Shown: piece by piece, positions 9,102 to 16,147 of the stretch
Layout of the letters: the number at the start of each line of letters is the position of its first letter
How positions within the stretch are numbered: the stretch's first letter is position 1
Assembly: GCF_004135285.1 (NCBI RefSeq)
Contig: NZ_CP035494.1
Location: 2,356,001-2,420,000, forward strand
Source: Microbacterium protaetiae
GTDB taxonomy: Bacteria; Actinomycetota; Actinomycetes; Actinomycetales; Microbacteriaceae
Reading direction: 5' to 3'
DNA length: 64,000 nucleotides
Position numbers and translations under genes: made by a program
Notes under the pieces: generated by a model
Databases searched by the model: none
Seen by the model: only the letters and a program-made list of their open reading frames with translations
What the model was told of the DNA's origin: nothing

Positions 9102-9170
9102 TGTCCTGAGTCGCGACATCGTTTACGAACGAGTTGCGGCTCAGGACTTTTTTGTGGGTTCGGGGGTGTT
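9096..9170. repeat. left direct repeat of island (DR1), tRNA-Tyr 3' end plus terminator
   Basis: About 75 bp starting at the CCACCA of tRNA-Tyr and repeated at 15041-15114 with roughly 70 identical positions and one single-base gap. The copies bound a 6-kb block of accessory genes, as expected for integration at, or duplication from, a tRNA 3' end. Confidence 0.8.
9103..9156 (+). terminator. tRNA-Tyr rho-independent terminator
   Basis: GTCCTGAG...CTCAGGAC forms a stem that extends through CGCGAC/GTTGCG with a G-T pair, followed by a run of six to seven T. It terminates tRNA-Tyr and is duplicated at the right end of the island. Confidence 0.85.
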
Positions 9171-9694
9171 GACGTCACGGCCCGGCAGGCCCCAAGCGGC
9201 ACGGCTGTCGTTTCCGATTGCGGGCTGAGTGCAGCCAGGGTGCCCGTCACGGAACACCCACCCCCATCAGCCACGATGGCACTCGTCCGCGACACGTAGA
9301 CGGAATTCTGGTTCGACGACCTCACCGGGCCAAGTTCGGACCTTGCGCCCGCGACAAACGAGATCATTCGCCCTCCGTGTTCCCGCGTGATTATGCATGC
9401 GGCGCTGACGCCTCGCTCTCACGAATGAACGCGAGTTTGCCGAGTGTAACCTGTCACCCTTCTTGCGCGACACGCTTCGCACCTGAAGTTCACGCTGCCG
9501 TCGCGGCAGTAGCAGTGCTCGGCGGGGTCCGAAAATCGTTAGAGCCGAGACCGTTCCCGGGCTTCAGCCGTGTCTTTCGGCCCTCTGCGACGGGTGCTCT
9601 TGCAACGCTCCGTGGCGCAGCGGCCCGGACGCAAGCGGATTCCTCAGAGGGCACTGGTGGTTCGGCTGCGTGATCGTCGGAATAGTATGGGCGG
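9171..9694. other. intergenic region at left end of island
   Basis: About 520 nt with no supported gene on either strand. GC content looks lower and more irregular than in the surrounding core genes, consistent with decayed foreign DNA. No integrase fragment was recognised. Confidence 0.4.
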
Positions 9695-10939
9695 GTGTCG
9701 CCGCCGGATCTCGAGCAGTTGCGCGATGTGCCACCGTTTCGCCGCGACTATCTCGCGCACGCGTGGATTGTCATGCGGGGCATCTCGGACGCCGGCGACG
9801 CGATCTGGTCCGTTGCGCTGGCCTGGACCGCCGTCCAGGTGACGACGCCCGCATTGGCGGGACTGGTTGTGGCGGCTGGCTCGGTGCCGCGTGCGTTGGC
9901 GTTGCTGTTCGGCGGTGTGCTCGCCGATCGGCTCAACGCCCGCAAGCTCATGGTGCTGTTCAACATCGTCCGCACCATCGTGCTCGTCGCGGTAGCGATC
10001 TGGTGTGCGCTCAACGTGCCGTCGGTCGTCATCCTGCTGCTGGCCGCTCTGGCCTTCGGTATCTGTGACGCGTTCTACGAGCCGGCCGCGGGGACGATTT
10101 CACGGCAGATGGTCCGCAAAGCAGATCTGCCCACGTACGGCGCGGCCATGCAGACGTCGGCCCGGCTCGGCGGCATGTTCGGCTCTGCCGTTGGCGGTGT
10201 GATCGTCGCGCAGATCGGGATGTCGGGCTCGGCGTCGTTGGATGCCGTCTCGTTCGCGATCGTCGTCGCGTTCATCGCGATCTGGTTGCGCCCGCGCTTC
10301 GAATTGCCCCGCGCCGCACGGGAATCGGTGTTGCGCGGCATAACGTCGGGTTTCCGGCATCTTCGCGACGTTCCCGCCACCCGTACGCTCGTGATCGCCC
10401 TGGCCAGCCTGAATCTGGCCGCCGCTCCGGCGATGGGCATCGGCGTCGCACTGCGGGCGACGGCAGAAGGGTGGGGCGCCGAAGCCGTCGGCTGGTTCGG
10501 CGCGTTCGCCGGCGTTGGTGCAACCGTCGGGGCTGCGATCGTGATGAAGTGGCGTCCGCGTCGCGAGGCGTTCGCCGGGTTCTGGGCGTTCAGCACGCAG
10601 GGCGTCGCGATCATCGCGGTCGGCCTGGGGCCGTTGTGGCTGGTCATCGCGGCGGGCGTCGTCATCGGTTTCGGCGCCGGGTTCGGGTCCGTGCTGCTGG
10701 GCGCGACCTTCGCCGGCACGACCGACCCGAGCTACCTCGGCCGGATGGGCTCGATCATCAGCATCGGCGACGACAGCCTGCGTCCCCTGACGATGGCGCT
10801 GTTCGGCATCCTCGCATCCACCACCGCGCTCTGGGTCCCCTTCGTCGTCTATGGCCTCGCCATCACCGCACTCATCACCGTGCTGCTGAGCAACCGGCAG
10901 CTGCGCACATTGTCACTCAAAGATCCCCCACCTGAGTAG
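9695..10939 (+). CDS. MFS transporter (drug-efflux type)
   Basis: A 414-residue major facilitator with about 10-12 predicted helices. The typical loop after helix 2 (GGVLADRLNARKLMVLFNI, near residues 70-90) marks the MFS_3/enterobactin-exporter-like group, often drug or siderophore efflux; the substrate is unknown. The start is a GTG 6 nt after TAGTAT (9683-9688), that is, leaderless. The C-terminal ~80 residues have a near copy, in inverted orientation and without the rest of the gene, at 15796-16050. It is the first gene inside the island and need not belong to the defence-like genes downstream. Confidence 0.88.
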   Translation: MSPPDLEQLRDVPPFRRDYLAHAWIVMRGISDAGDAIWSVALAWTAVQVTTPALAGLVVAAGSVPRALALLFGGVLADRLNARKLMVLFNIVRTIVLVAVAIWCALNVPSVVILLLAALAFGICDAFYEPAAGTISRQMVRKADLPTYGAAMQTSARLGGMFGSAVGGVIVAQIGMSGSASLDAVSFAIVVAFIAIWLRPRFELPRAARESVLRGITSGFRHLRDVPATRTLVIALASLNLAAAPAMGIGVALRATAEGWGAEAVGWFGAFAGVGATVGAAIVMKWRPRREAFAGFWAFSTQGVAIIAVGLGPLWLVIAAGVVIGFGAGFGSVLLGATFAGTTDPSYLGRMGSIISIGDDSLRPLTMALFGILASTTALWVPFVVYGLAITALITVLLSNRQLRTLSLKDPPPE

Positions 10940-11123
10940 GCGCCACAGGTAATGCGAGGTGGGCCCCTGGGCTTGTGTGCTCTGGGGGTGTCGGTGGCCC
11001 TCGCCATACTTGGATTCGAGTGCAGCGACCGTCACTGGCGGTCGCGCTTCCGCAGCGTAGATGGCTGGGGGAGTCGATTGGGGTGCACCTGTTGGTGGAC
11101 GGTCAGTGGGGAGACAAGTGGCG

Positions 11124-11714
11124 ATGGAGCATGCAGCCGAGGCGGGGCGAGACTGGTATCTGCTCGCTCAGGTGCGAGAGGCGTTTGGGCGAGTGGTCTA
11201 CAGCCACAAGACGCACGAGAAGCAGGCGGACATTTGCTTTGTGCGATACCGGTGGCAGCAGGGAGTGCTGATCGCCTTCACCGCGATCAGCACCGGAACC
11301 TTCCTCGTGTCCTTGCTGGGGCTAGTGGGAAACCAAGTGCTAACAAGCCTCACCACCTCGTTCATCGCGCTCGTCGTCAGCGCGCTGAGCCTCGCCTCGA
11401 AGAGCTTCAAGTTCAGCGAGGAGTCCGCGGCGCACCGGGACATCGCCGCCCGGCTCTGGGACGTGCGCGAGTCTTACCTGTCCCTGATCGCCGATCTCAT
11501 GTCCGGGGCGACGTCGCCGACGGATGGACGCAGGCGCCGCGACGAGCTCCAAGAGGCGGCGCGCGCTGCATACTCCGATGCTCCTCGGAATACGTCGAAG
11601 GCTTATGGTCGGGCGCAGGATGGACTCAAAAACAACGAGGAGCTCACGTTCACGTCGCACGAGATTGACCTCTTCCTCCCAGAGTCGCTTCGTCTCAACG
11701 AAGGCGAGGTCTGA
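11124..11714 (+). CDS. SLATT domain membrane protein (predicted CD-NTase effector)
   Basis: About 196 residues from ATG 11124 (GGGGAG 10 nt upstream); an in-frame upstream ATG at 11061 is possible. An N-terminal amphipathic region (YLLAQVREAFGRVVYSHKTH) is followed by two close hydrophobic helices (VLIAFTAISTGTFLVSLLGL and LTTSFIALVVSALSLASKS) and a long charged helical tail, the layout of SLATT proteins. SLATT proteins are predicted pore-forming effectors next to nucleotide-second-messenger synthetases. The stop is only 2 nt before the CD-NTase start, so both are cotranscribed. Effector function is family inference. Confidence 0.72.
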   Translation: MEHAAEAGRDWYLLAQVREAFGRVVYSHKTHEKQADICFVRYRWQQGVLIAFTAISTGTFLVSLLGLVGNQVLTSLTTSFIALVVSALSLASKSFKFSEESAAHRDIAARLWDVRESYLSLIADLMSGATSPTDGRRRRDELQEAARAAYSDAPRNTSKAYGRAQDGLKNNEELTFTSHEIDLFLPESLRLNEGEV

Positions 11715-11716
11715 CG

Positions 11717-13009
11717 ATGAAGGTGGACGAGATCTTCGACACGCTGCTCGAGAACCTGAAGGTTGGCGACGCCAATGATCTCATCGCCGCGCGCCGCGAT
11801 GAGATCACGAAGGCGCTGAACAAGGACTTCCGGTCCGTCGTAGGTTCCACGGCGAACCGCTTGATGGTGGGCTCCTACGGTCGGCACACGGCTATCAAGG
11901 GAGTCTCCGACCTCGACATGATCCATATCCTCCCGGCGTCGCTGCGCTCGAACTACAGCAGTGAGACAGGGCCGCGACGCATGCTCAACCGTGTCCGGGA
12001 TGATCTGAAGGCGCGATACCCCGGCACCGACATAAAGGTCGACCAGTGTGTCGTGCGGGTGACGTTCGTCAGCAGCAAGTTCAAGTTCGAGGTGCAGCCA
12101 GCGTTCGAGAACGACGATGGCAGCTTCGAATACCCGGACACGAAGTCCGACAGCTGGAGGACCACAAAGCCGCGCGAGGAGATCGCCGCGACAAGGGAGT
12201 GCAACGATCGCACGTCCAAGAACATGCGCCACCTCGCCCGGATGGCCCGGGCGTGGAAGGACGCGAACGGAGTTGCCATGGGCGGTCTGCTCATCGACAC
12301 GCTGGTACACCGGTTTTTCGAGGGCACCGGTGAGTATGACGACAAGGGGAGTCTCTGGTACGACTTCATGGTCCGAGACTTCTTCGAGTTCCTCATGGAC
12401 GAGCCGGACAAGGACTACTACCTCGCGCTGGGCAGCAATCAGCGTGTTTATGTGAAGAAGCGGTTCCAGGCCAAGGCGAAGAAGGCGTACAACCGGTGCC
12501 TCGAGGCGATCGCTGACGAGGGCAAAGCGGCGGCGAACAAGAAGTGGCGCGAGGTGTTCGGCACCGCGGTGCCTCTCGCGGCGAGTAGCTCGGCCCGCGC
12601 TTTCAAAGACACGGAGGAGTTCATCGAGAGCCGGTACCCGGTTGATATTCGCGAGTCGGTCGCAATTGATTGCAAGGTCTCCCAGAACGGCTGGCGAACG
12701 GCGTCCCTGCGCGAGATGCTCGTCAACAAAACGCTCTTGCTTCCGAATAAGGAGCTTGACTTCAGCATCATAGATTGCACGGTCTCACCGCCGTACGACG
12801 TGAGGTGGAAAGTTCTGAACCGCGGCGATGAGGCTGAGCGCCGCGACAACATCCGTGGCGGCATCATCCCGCCAAACCGTGCCGGTCACGCCCACCACGA
12901 GCGGACCAGCTTCCGCGGTGAGCACGTCGTTGAGTGCTACGTGATCAAGGACGGGATCGTCGTAGCGCGGGATGTGATCGACGTGCCGATCAGCGCGAAC
13001 GCCGCGTAG
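11717..13009 (+). CDS. CD-NTase (SMODS-type nucleotidyltransferase) with AGS-C sensor domain
   Basis: A 430-residue nucleotidyltransferase. The active-site motif is GSYGRHTAIKGVSDLD (Gly52-Ser53, Asp65 and Asp67), with a third acidic residue at Glu125 in KFEVQPAF, so all metal-binding positions are present. The middle is the helical OAS-like part. Residues ~358-425 (VRWKVLNRGDEA ... IRGGI ... FRGEHVVECYVIKDG) match the AGS-C domain, a presumed ligand sensor attached to CD-NTases. Such enzymes make cyclic or linear oligonucleotides on infection and switch on a membrane or nuclease effector, here probably the SLATT protein upstream. No Cap2/Cap3 or HORMA genes are adjacent, so this would be a minimal CBASS-like pair. 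Confidence 0.85.
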   Translation: MKVDEIFDTLLENLKVGDANDLIAARRDEITKALNKDFRSVVGSTANRLMVGSYGRHTAIKGVSDLDMIHILPASLRSNYSSETGPRRMLNRVRDDLKARYPGTDIKVDQCVVRVTFVSSKFKFEVQPAFENDDGSFEYPDTKSDSWRTTKPREEIAATRECNDRTSKNMRHLARMARAWKDANGVAMGGLLIDTLVHRFFEGTGEYDDKGSLWYDFMVRDFFEFLMDEPDKDYYLALGSNQRVYVKKRFQAKAKKAYNRCLEAIADEGKAAANKKWREVFGTAVPLAASSSARAFKDTEEFIESRYPVDIRESVAIDCKVSQNGWRTASLREMLVNKTLLLPNKELDFSIIDCTVSPPYDVRWKVLNRGDEAERRDNIRGGIIPPNRAGHAHHERTSFRGEHVVECYVIKDGIVVARDVIDVPISANAA

Positions 13010-13096
13010 CACGGGTAGTCGGCGACGAGGCACGCGGTTCCCGCCGGCTGGGCCGCAGCAGTCGGTGTCTGGGGGGGGCGTCCCTATCCTGATGAG

Positions 13097-13909
13097 GTGA
13101 TTCGTCTCTCCGCACCGTCTGGGATGTCCGTGTACCTCCGTGCGACTCGCCAGCACGTCGAAACGGGCGAGTGGCAGACGCTTGGCACGGGGACCGGCTT
13201 CGTGGTCTTCAGTGACAGCAGATCGTATCTCGTGACCAACTGGCACGTCTTGACTGGGCGGGACCCGTTGACCGATGAACAGATCGGTAGTTCATCGGCA
13301 AAGCCGAGCCGTCTCGAGGCCCATGTGATCGTCGAGTCCGAAGCCGACCAACGACTCGGCAAGGTGCGCTACGACCTGCAACTCTACGACGACCAAGGGC
13401 GAGCGCGGTGGCTCGTTCACCCAACACTTGGGCGAGCGGTCGACGTTGTCGCGTTTGAGTTCGGCCCGTCTTACCCGGCTCGCGCCGAGGACTTCATGCC
13501 GTACGACGCAACGGAACCCGAGGACCCTGCGGCTTTCACTCCGACCTCGGAAGTGAGCATCGTCGGGTATCCATTCGACCTCGATCAGCGAATCGATCTT
13601 CCTGTTTGGACGCGTGCGAGCATCGCGACCGAGCCCGAGTTGGATTTCGAGGGGAAGCCTTGCTTCCTCGTGGATGCGAGGGCTCGCTCGGGTCAGTCAG
13701 GCTCGCCCGTGATCGCGTACTGGACGCCGGAGCGGACCAAGCTCACGCAGCGGGGAAACATTCAGATCGGCTCCGCAGAGTCGTGGGAGCTTCTCGGGAT
13801 CTATTCGGGACGCATCACGGATACCTCGGACCTCGGCCGAGTGTGGAAGCGCGAGGCAATCCGGGCAGTGTTGGAAGGCGGCACTGTGGACGACTACGCA
13901 TTTGACTGA
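13097..13909 (+). CDS. trypsin-like serine protease
   Basis: A 270-residue chymotrypsin-fold protease without signal peptide, so probably cytoplasmic. The triad is visible: His50 in TNWHVL, Asp116 in AVDVVAF and Ser201 in GQSGSP. No PDZ or other domain is fused. Short trypsin-like proteases of this type are common in bacterial defence loci as executioner proteases. It starts at a GTG 6 nt after TATCCT (13085-13090), so it has its own leaderless promoter 88 nt after the CD-NTase. Functional connection with the CD-NTase is inferred from position only. Confidence 0.8.
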   Translation: MIRLSAPSGMSVYLRATRQHVETGEWQTLGTGTGFVVFSDSRSYLVTNWHVLTGRDPLTDEQIGSSSAKPSRLEAHVIVESEADQRLGKVRYDLQLYDDQGRARWLVHPTLGRAVDVVAFEFGPSYPARAEDFMPYDATEPEDPAAFTPTSEVSIVGYPFDLDQRIDLPVWTRASIATEPELDFEGKPCFLVDARARSGQSGSPVIAYWTPERTKLTQRGNIQIGSAESWELLGIYSGRITDTSDLGRVWKREAIRAVLEGGTVDDYAFD

Positions 13910-14025
13910 GGTGGCGTCATTGACGATATGTCGCCGTGCGGCGAGACGAATCGTGGTGCGGAGCGCTTCGTGAGCGGGCATGACCTGATGCGTTCAGCGT
14001 CGGCGGGGAGCGCTACCGTGACGAC

Positions 14026-14733
14026 GTGGACATCGAGTGGGCGATTTCGAAACTGAAACGGTATTTGAACCTCTGTCGGGCTGTGAAAGCAGCGGTGCCA
14101 CCGGGCGAGTACTGGAGTGATCGGGCGAGCCCGATCAACGACGACGCAGAACTCATGCTCTCTACAGTTCAGCGGGTCCTGTTCCAGGTTGACCCTGCAA
14201 ATACCAATCCGCTCTTGCCCCCAAACTACAGCGACAGCGACACGGAGCTTCGCGTTCGGAGGGCGCTCGGCGCATTACAAGATATTGAGGAGACGAACGA
14301 GCACCTCGCACCGGAGGCGCCCGAGTTTGTAGCGGATCGCCTGCATCCGAGGGTTTGGGGTGCGGCGGCCGTCATCTGGGACACGGGTGAGTATCGAATC
14401 GCCGTCGGCCAGGCTGCCCTGGCCCTCGCAATGCACCTCAAGGCGAGATCCAAGTCGAAGCTGTCCGACCGCAAGCTCGTGCAGGACGTCTTCAGCCTCG
14501 ACCCGCCGAAGCCCGGAGGGGTCCGGCTTCAGTTTCCCGGCGAGCGCGACGACGAATCCTGGCGATCGCGTCAGTCCGGCTTGCACCTGCTTGCGCAGGG
14601 CACATTCGCGGGGATCCGCAACATTGCCGCCCATGAGGATGAGCCCTGGCCTGAGCAGGTCGCGCTGGAGTTCCTCGCAGTGCTCTCGGTGGTCGCTCGT
14701 TGGAGCGACGAGACGGAAGCGGTCGAAGCGTAG
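14026..14733 (+). CDS. TIGR02391/Ymh family protein with HEPN-like RNxxxH motif
   Basis: A 235-residue protein. The C-terminal half (from LHPRVWGAA near residue 105) matches the TIGR02391 (Ymh) family: GEYRIAVGQAALAL, SDRKLVQDVFS and a final helix with GIRNIAAHEDEPWP. RNIAAH fits the R-x4-H signature of HEPN ribonucleases, so an RNA-cutting toxin role is possible. The N-terminus is specific to this protein. The GTG start lies 6 nt after TACCGT (14014-14019). It is the last intact gene of the island. Confidence 0.7.
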   Translation: MDIEWAISKLKRYLNLCRAVKAAVPPGEYWSDRASPINDDAELMLSTVQRVLFQVDPANTNPLLPPNYSDSDTELRVRRALGALQDIEETNEHLAPEAPEFVADRLHPRVWGAAAVIWDTGEYRIAVGQAALALAMHLKARSKSKLSDRKLVQDVFSLDPPKPGGVRLQFPGERDDESWRSRQSGLHLLAQGTFAGIRNIAAHEDEPWPEQVALEFLAVLSVVARWSDETEAVEA

Positions 14734-14749
14734 CTGTCCTTGTTCCGAC

Positions 14750-15020
14750 GGATGCCGTCCTTGCCGGTCAAAACAGTGCGTCGGGGCCCTTGACGTCGGC
14801 AATGCACAACCCGGCGAACGCCCCTGTGGACTCGACGATCAGACCTACGTTGAGGCAACACCATCGATCATTGATGGCCACACCGTTGACTTGCCCGTCG
14901 AAGAATCGTCTGGGGTGCCGTCTCCGGTAATTGACCTCACTGGACCGCGGAGGATTAGCACGGAGGAAGCAGAGGATCTGTGTTGGAAGCGGCGAATGGA
15001 ACGTCCGGAATCACGCGGCT
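14750..15020 (+). pseudogene. possible decayed Sua5/YrdC-like (threonylcarbamoyl-AMP synthase) fragment
   Basis: Two successive frames carry weak resemblance to the C-terminal part of Sua5/YrdC/YciO proteins: around 14750-14835 a GPLTSAM...PANAPVDS segment, like the family SAN-SGEPA region, then, in another frame, around 14845-15010, SIIDGHTVDLP ... GVPSPVIDLTG, like the family GVPSTVVDLTG. There is no start and there is at least one frame shift. The resemblance was judged by eye and could be chance. Confidence 0.3.
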
Positions 15021-15040
15021 GTATGAGTTTCCTGTACAAC

Positions 15041-15114
15041 CCACCACGTCCTGAGTCGCGACATCGTTTACGAACGGGTCGCGGCTCAGGACGTTTTTGT
15101 GGGTTCGGGGTGTT
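15041..15114. repeat. right direct repeat of island (DR2) with terminator hairpin
   Basis: Copy of 9096-9170, beginning at CCACCA and containing GTCCTGAGTCGCGAC and GTCGCGGCTCAGGAC, which pair over 15 bp, followed by GTTTTTG. Two differences from DR1 in the 3' arm keep base pairing, so the hairpin has been preserved. No tRNA body precedes it; only the CCACCA-like end is present. Confidence 0.8.
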
Positions 15115-15198
15115 TGTGGGTTCGCGGGAGGTGTCGACGCGCTCCGACGGCGTCGTCAGGAGACCACTCCGTGTTCTTCAGGCAGACCGCCCCGGTGT

Positions 15199-15786
15199 TC
15201 ACTCCGCGAAGTAGTCGCGAGCGAGCACGCTCATGATCAGCTCGTCGTGGAACCGACCGTCGTGAAAGACGGCCTCACGACGGCGCCCCTCGACGACGAA
15301 CCCTGCCTTCTCGTAGGCGCGGATAGCACGTGTGTTGAACGCCCAGGCGTGCAGCTCGACGCGATTCAACCCGAGCTCGCGAAAGCCGTATGACAGTGCG
15401 AGAAGGGTTGCTTTCGGTCCGATGCCGTGTCCCACGTGTTCGGGACCAACCATGATCGCGAACGACGCAGAGCGTGCGGGCAGCGATGCGCCGTAGAGCG
15501 TGAGATGGCCGAGCAGATCACCCGAGTGATGGCTGACGATGCTGAAGCCGGTGTCGCCCAGTGGCTTGTTGGTGCTCCAGGTCTGGAACATCTCCTCGAT
15601 CGGTGTGTCGGGCCTCGGCTTGATGATTCGCTGCTGGAGGCTGGCCCACTCAGGGCTGTTCCACCACGTGACCAACTCGCTCAGATCCGCTGGTCGCAGG
15701 GCACGTAAGGCGACTGTGCCGTCGGTCAAGAGGCCGCTGCCGTACTCGAATGCTTCGTCGCTCGAGGACCATTGCGCTTCACTCAC
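15199..15786 (-). CDS. GNAT family N-acetyltransferase (RimJ/RimL-like)
   Basis: A 195-residue acetyltransferase_3 type protein. The acetyl-CoA binding segment is IMVGPEHVGHGIGPKATLLAL (Q/RxxGxG/A variant), followed by the family region LNRVELHAWAFNTRAIRAYEKAGFVVEGRRRE. It transfers acetyl from acetyl-CoA to an amine (ribosomal protein N-terminus, aminoglycoside or other; not resolvable). The GTG start at 15786 lies 6 nt after a minus-strand TAAGGT box, whose first three bases are the stop codon of the MFS remnant upstream. Confidence 0.87.
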   Translation of the reverse strand: MSEAQWSSSDEAFEYGSGLLTDGTVALRALRPADLSELVTWWNSPEWASLQQRIIKPRPDTPIEEMFQTWSTNKPLGDTGFSIVSHHSGDLLGHLTLYGASLPARSASFAIMVGPEHVGHGIGPKATLLALSYGFRELGLNRVELHAWAFNTRAIRAYEKAGFVVEGRRREAVFHDGRFHDELIMSVLARDYFAE

Positions 15787-15795
15787 ATATTCACC

Positions 15796-16050
15796 TTAGG
15801 TAACCGTCCGCAGCGAAAGCGTTCTCAGCTGCCGATTGCTCAAGAGCACGACGATCAAGCCGGTGATGCCGGTGCCGTAGACGACGAACAGAACCCAGAG
15901 CACGGTCGCCGAGGCGAGTGCGCTGAACGCGGCCATCGTCAGCGGGCGCAGGCTGTCGTCGCCGACCTTGATGATCGAGCCCATGCGGCCGAGATAGCTC
16001 GGGTCGGTGGGGCCGGCGAACGTTGCACCCAGGAGCACCAACCCGAAACC
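15796..16050 (-). pseudogene. C-terminal remnant of an MFS transporter
   Basis: 84 codons ending in TAA repeat the C-terminus of the intact MFS protein at 9695-10939: LLGATFAG.TDPSYLGRMG, GDDSLRPLTMA and LLSNRQLRTLSL are shared, with substitutions. Upstream of GFGLVLLG the similarity stops abruptly and there is no start codon, so this is a truncated paralogue, inverted relative to the intact copy. Confidence 0.82.
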
Positions 16051-16147
16051 CGACTTGTCCACAGATCCGCGCGAAACCCTCTCATCTTGTCGGGGGACCG
16101 TGTCAGGATGGGAGCGCGGGTCGACATCCGCTGACGAGAGGACATCC

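Larger units (their letters stand above)
14734..15198. other. gene-poor right end of island
   Basis: 465 nt without an intact gene. It contains the possible Sua5-like remains and the right direct repeat with its terminator; the final ~80 nt before the GNAT stop hold nothing recognisable. Confidence 0.5.

Noticed and set aside
9017..15114. prophage or ICE
   Set aside because: No integrase, excisionase, replication, conjugation or structural genes are present between the repeats.
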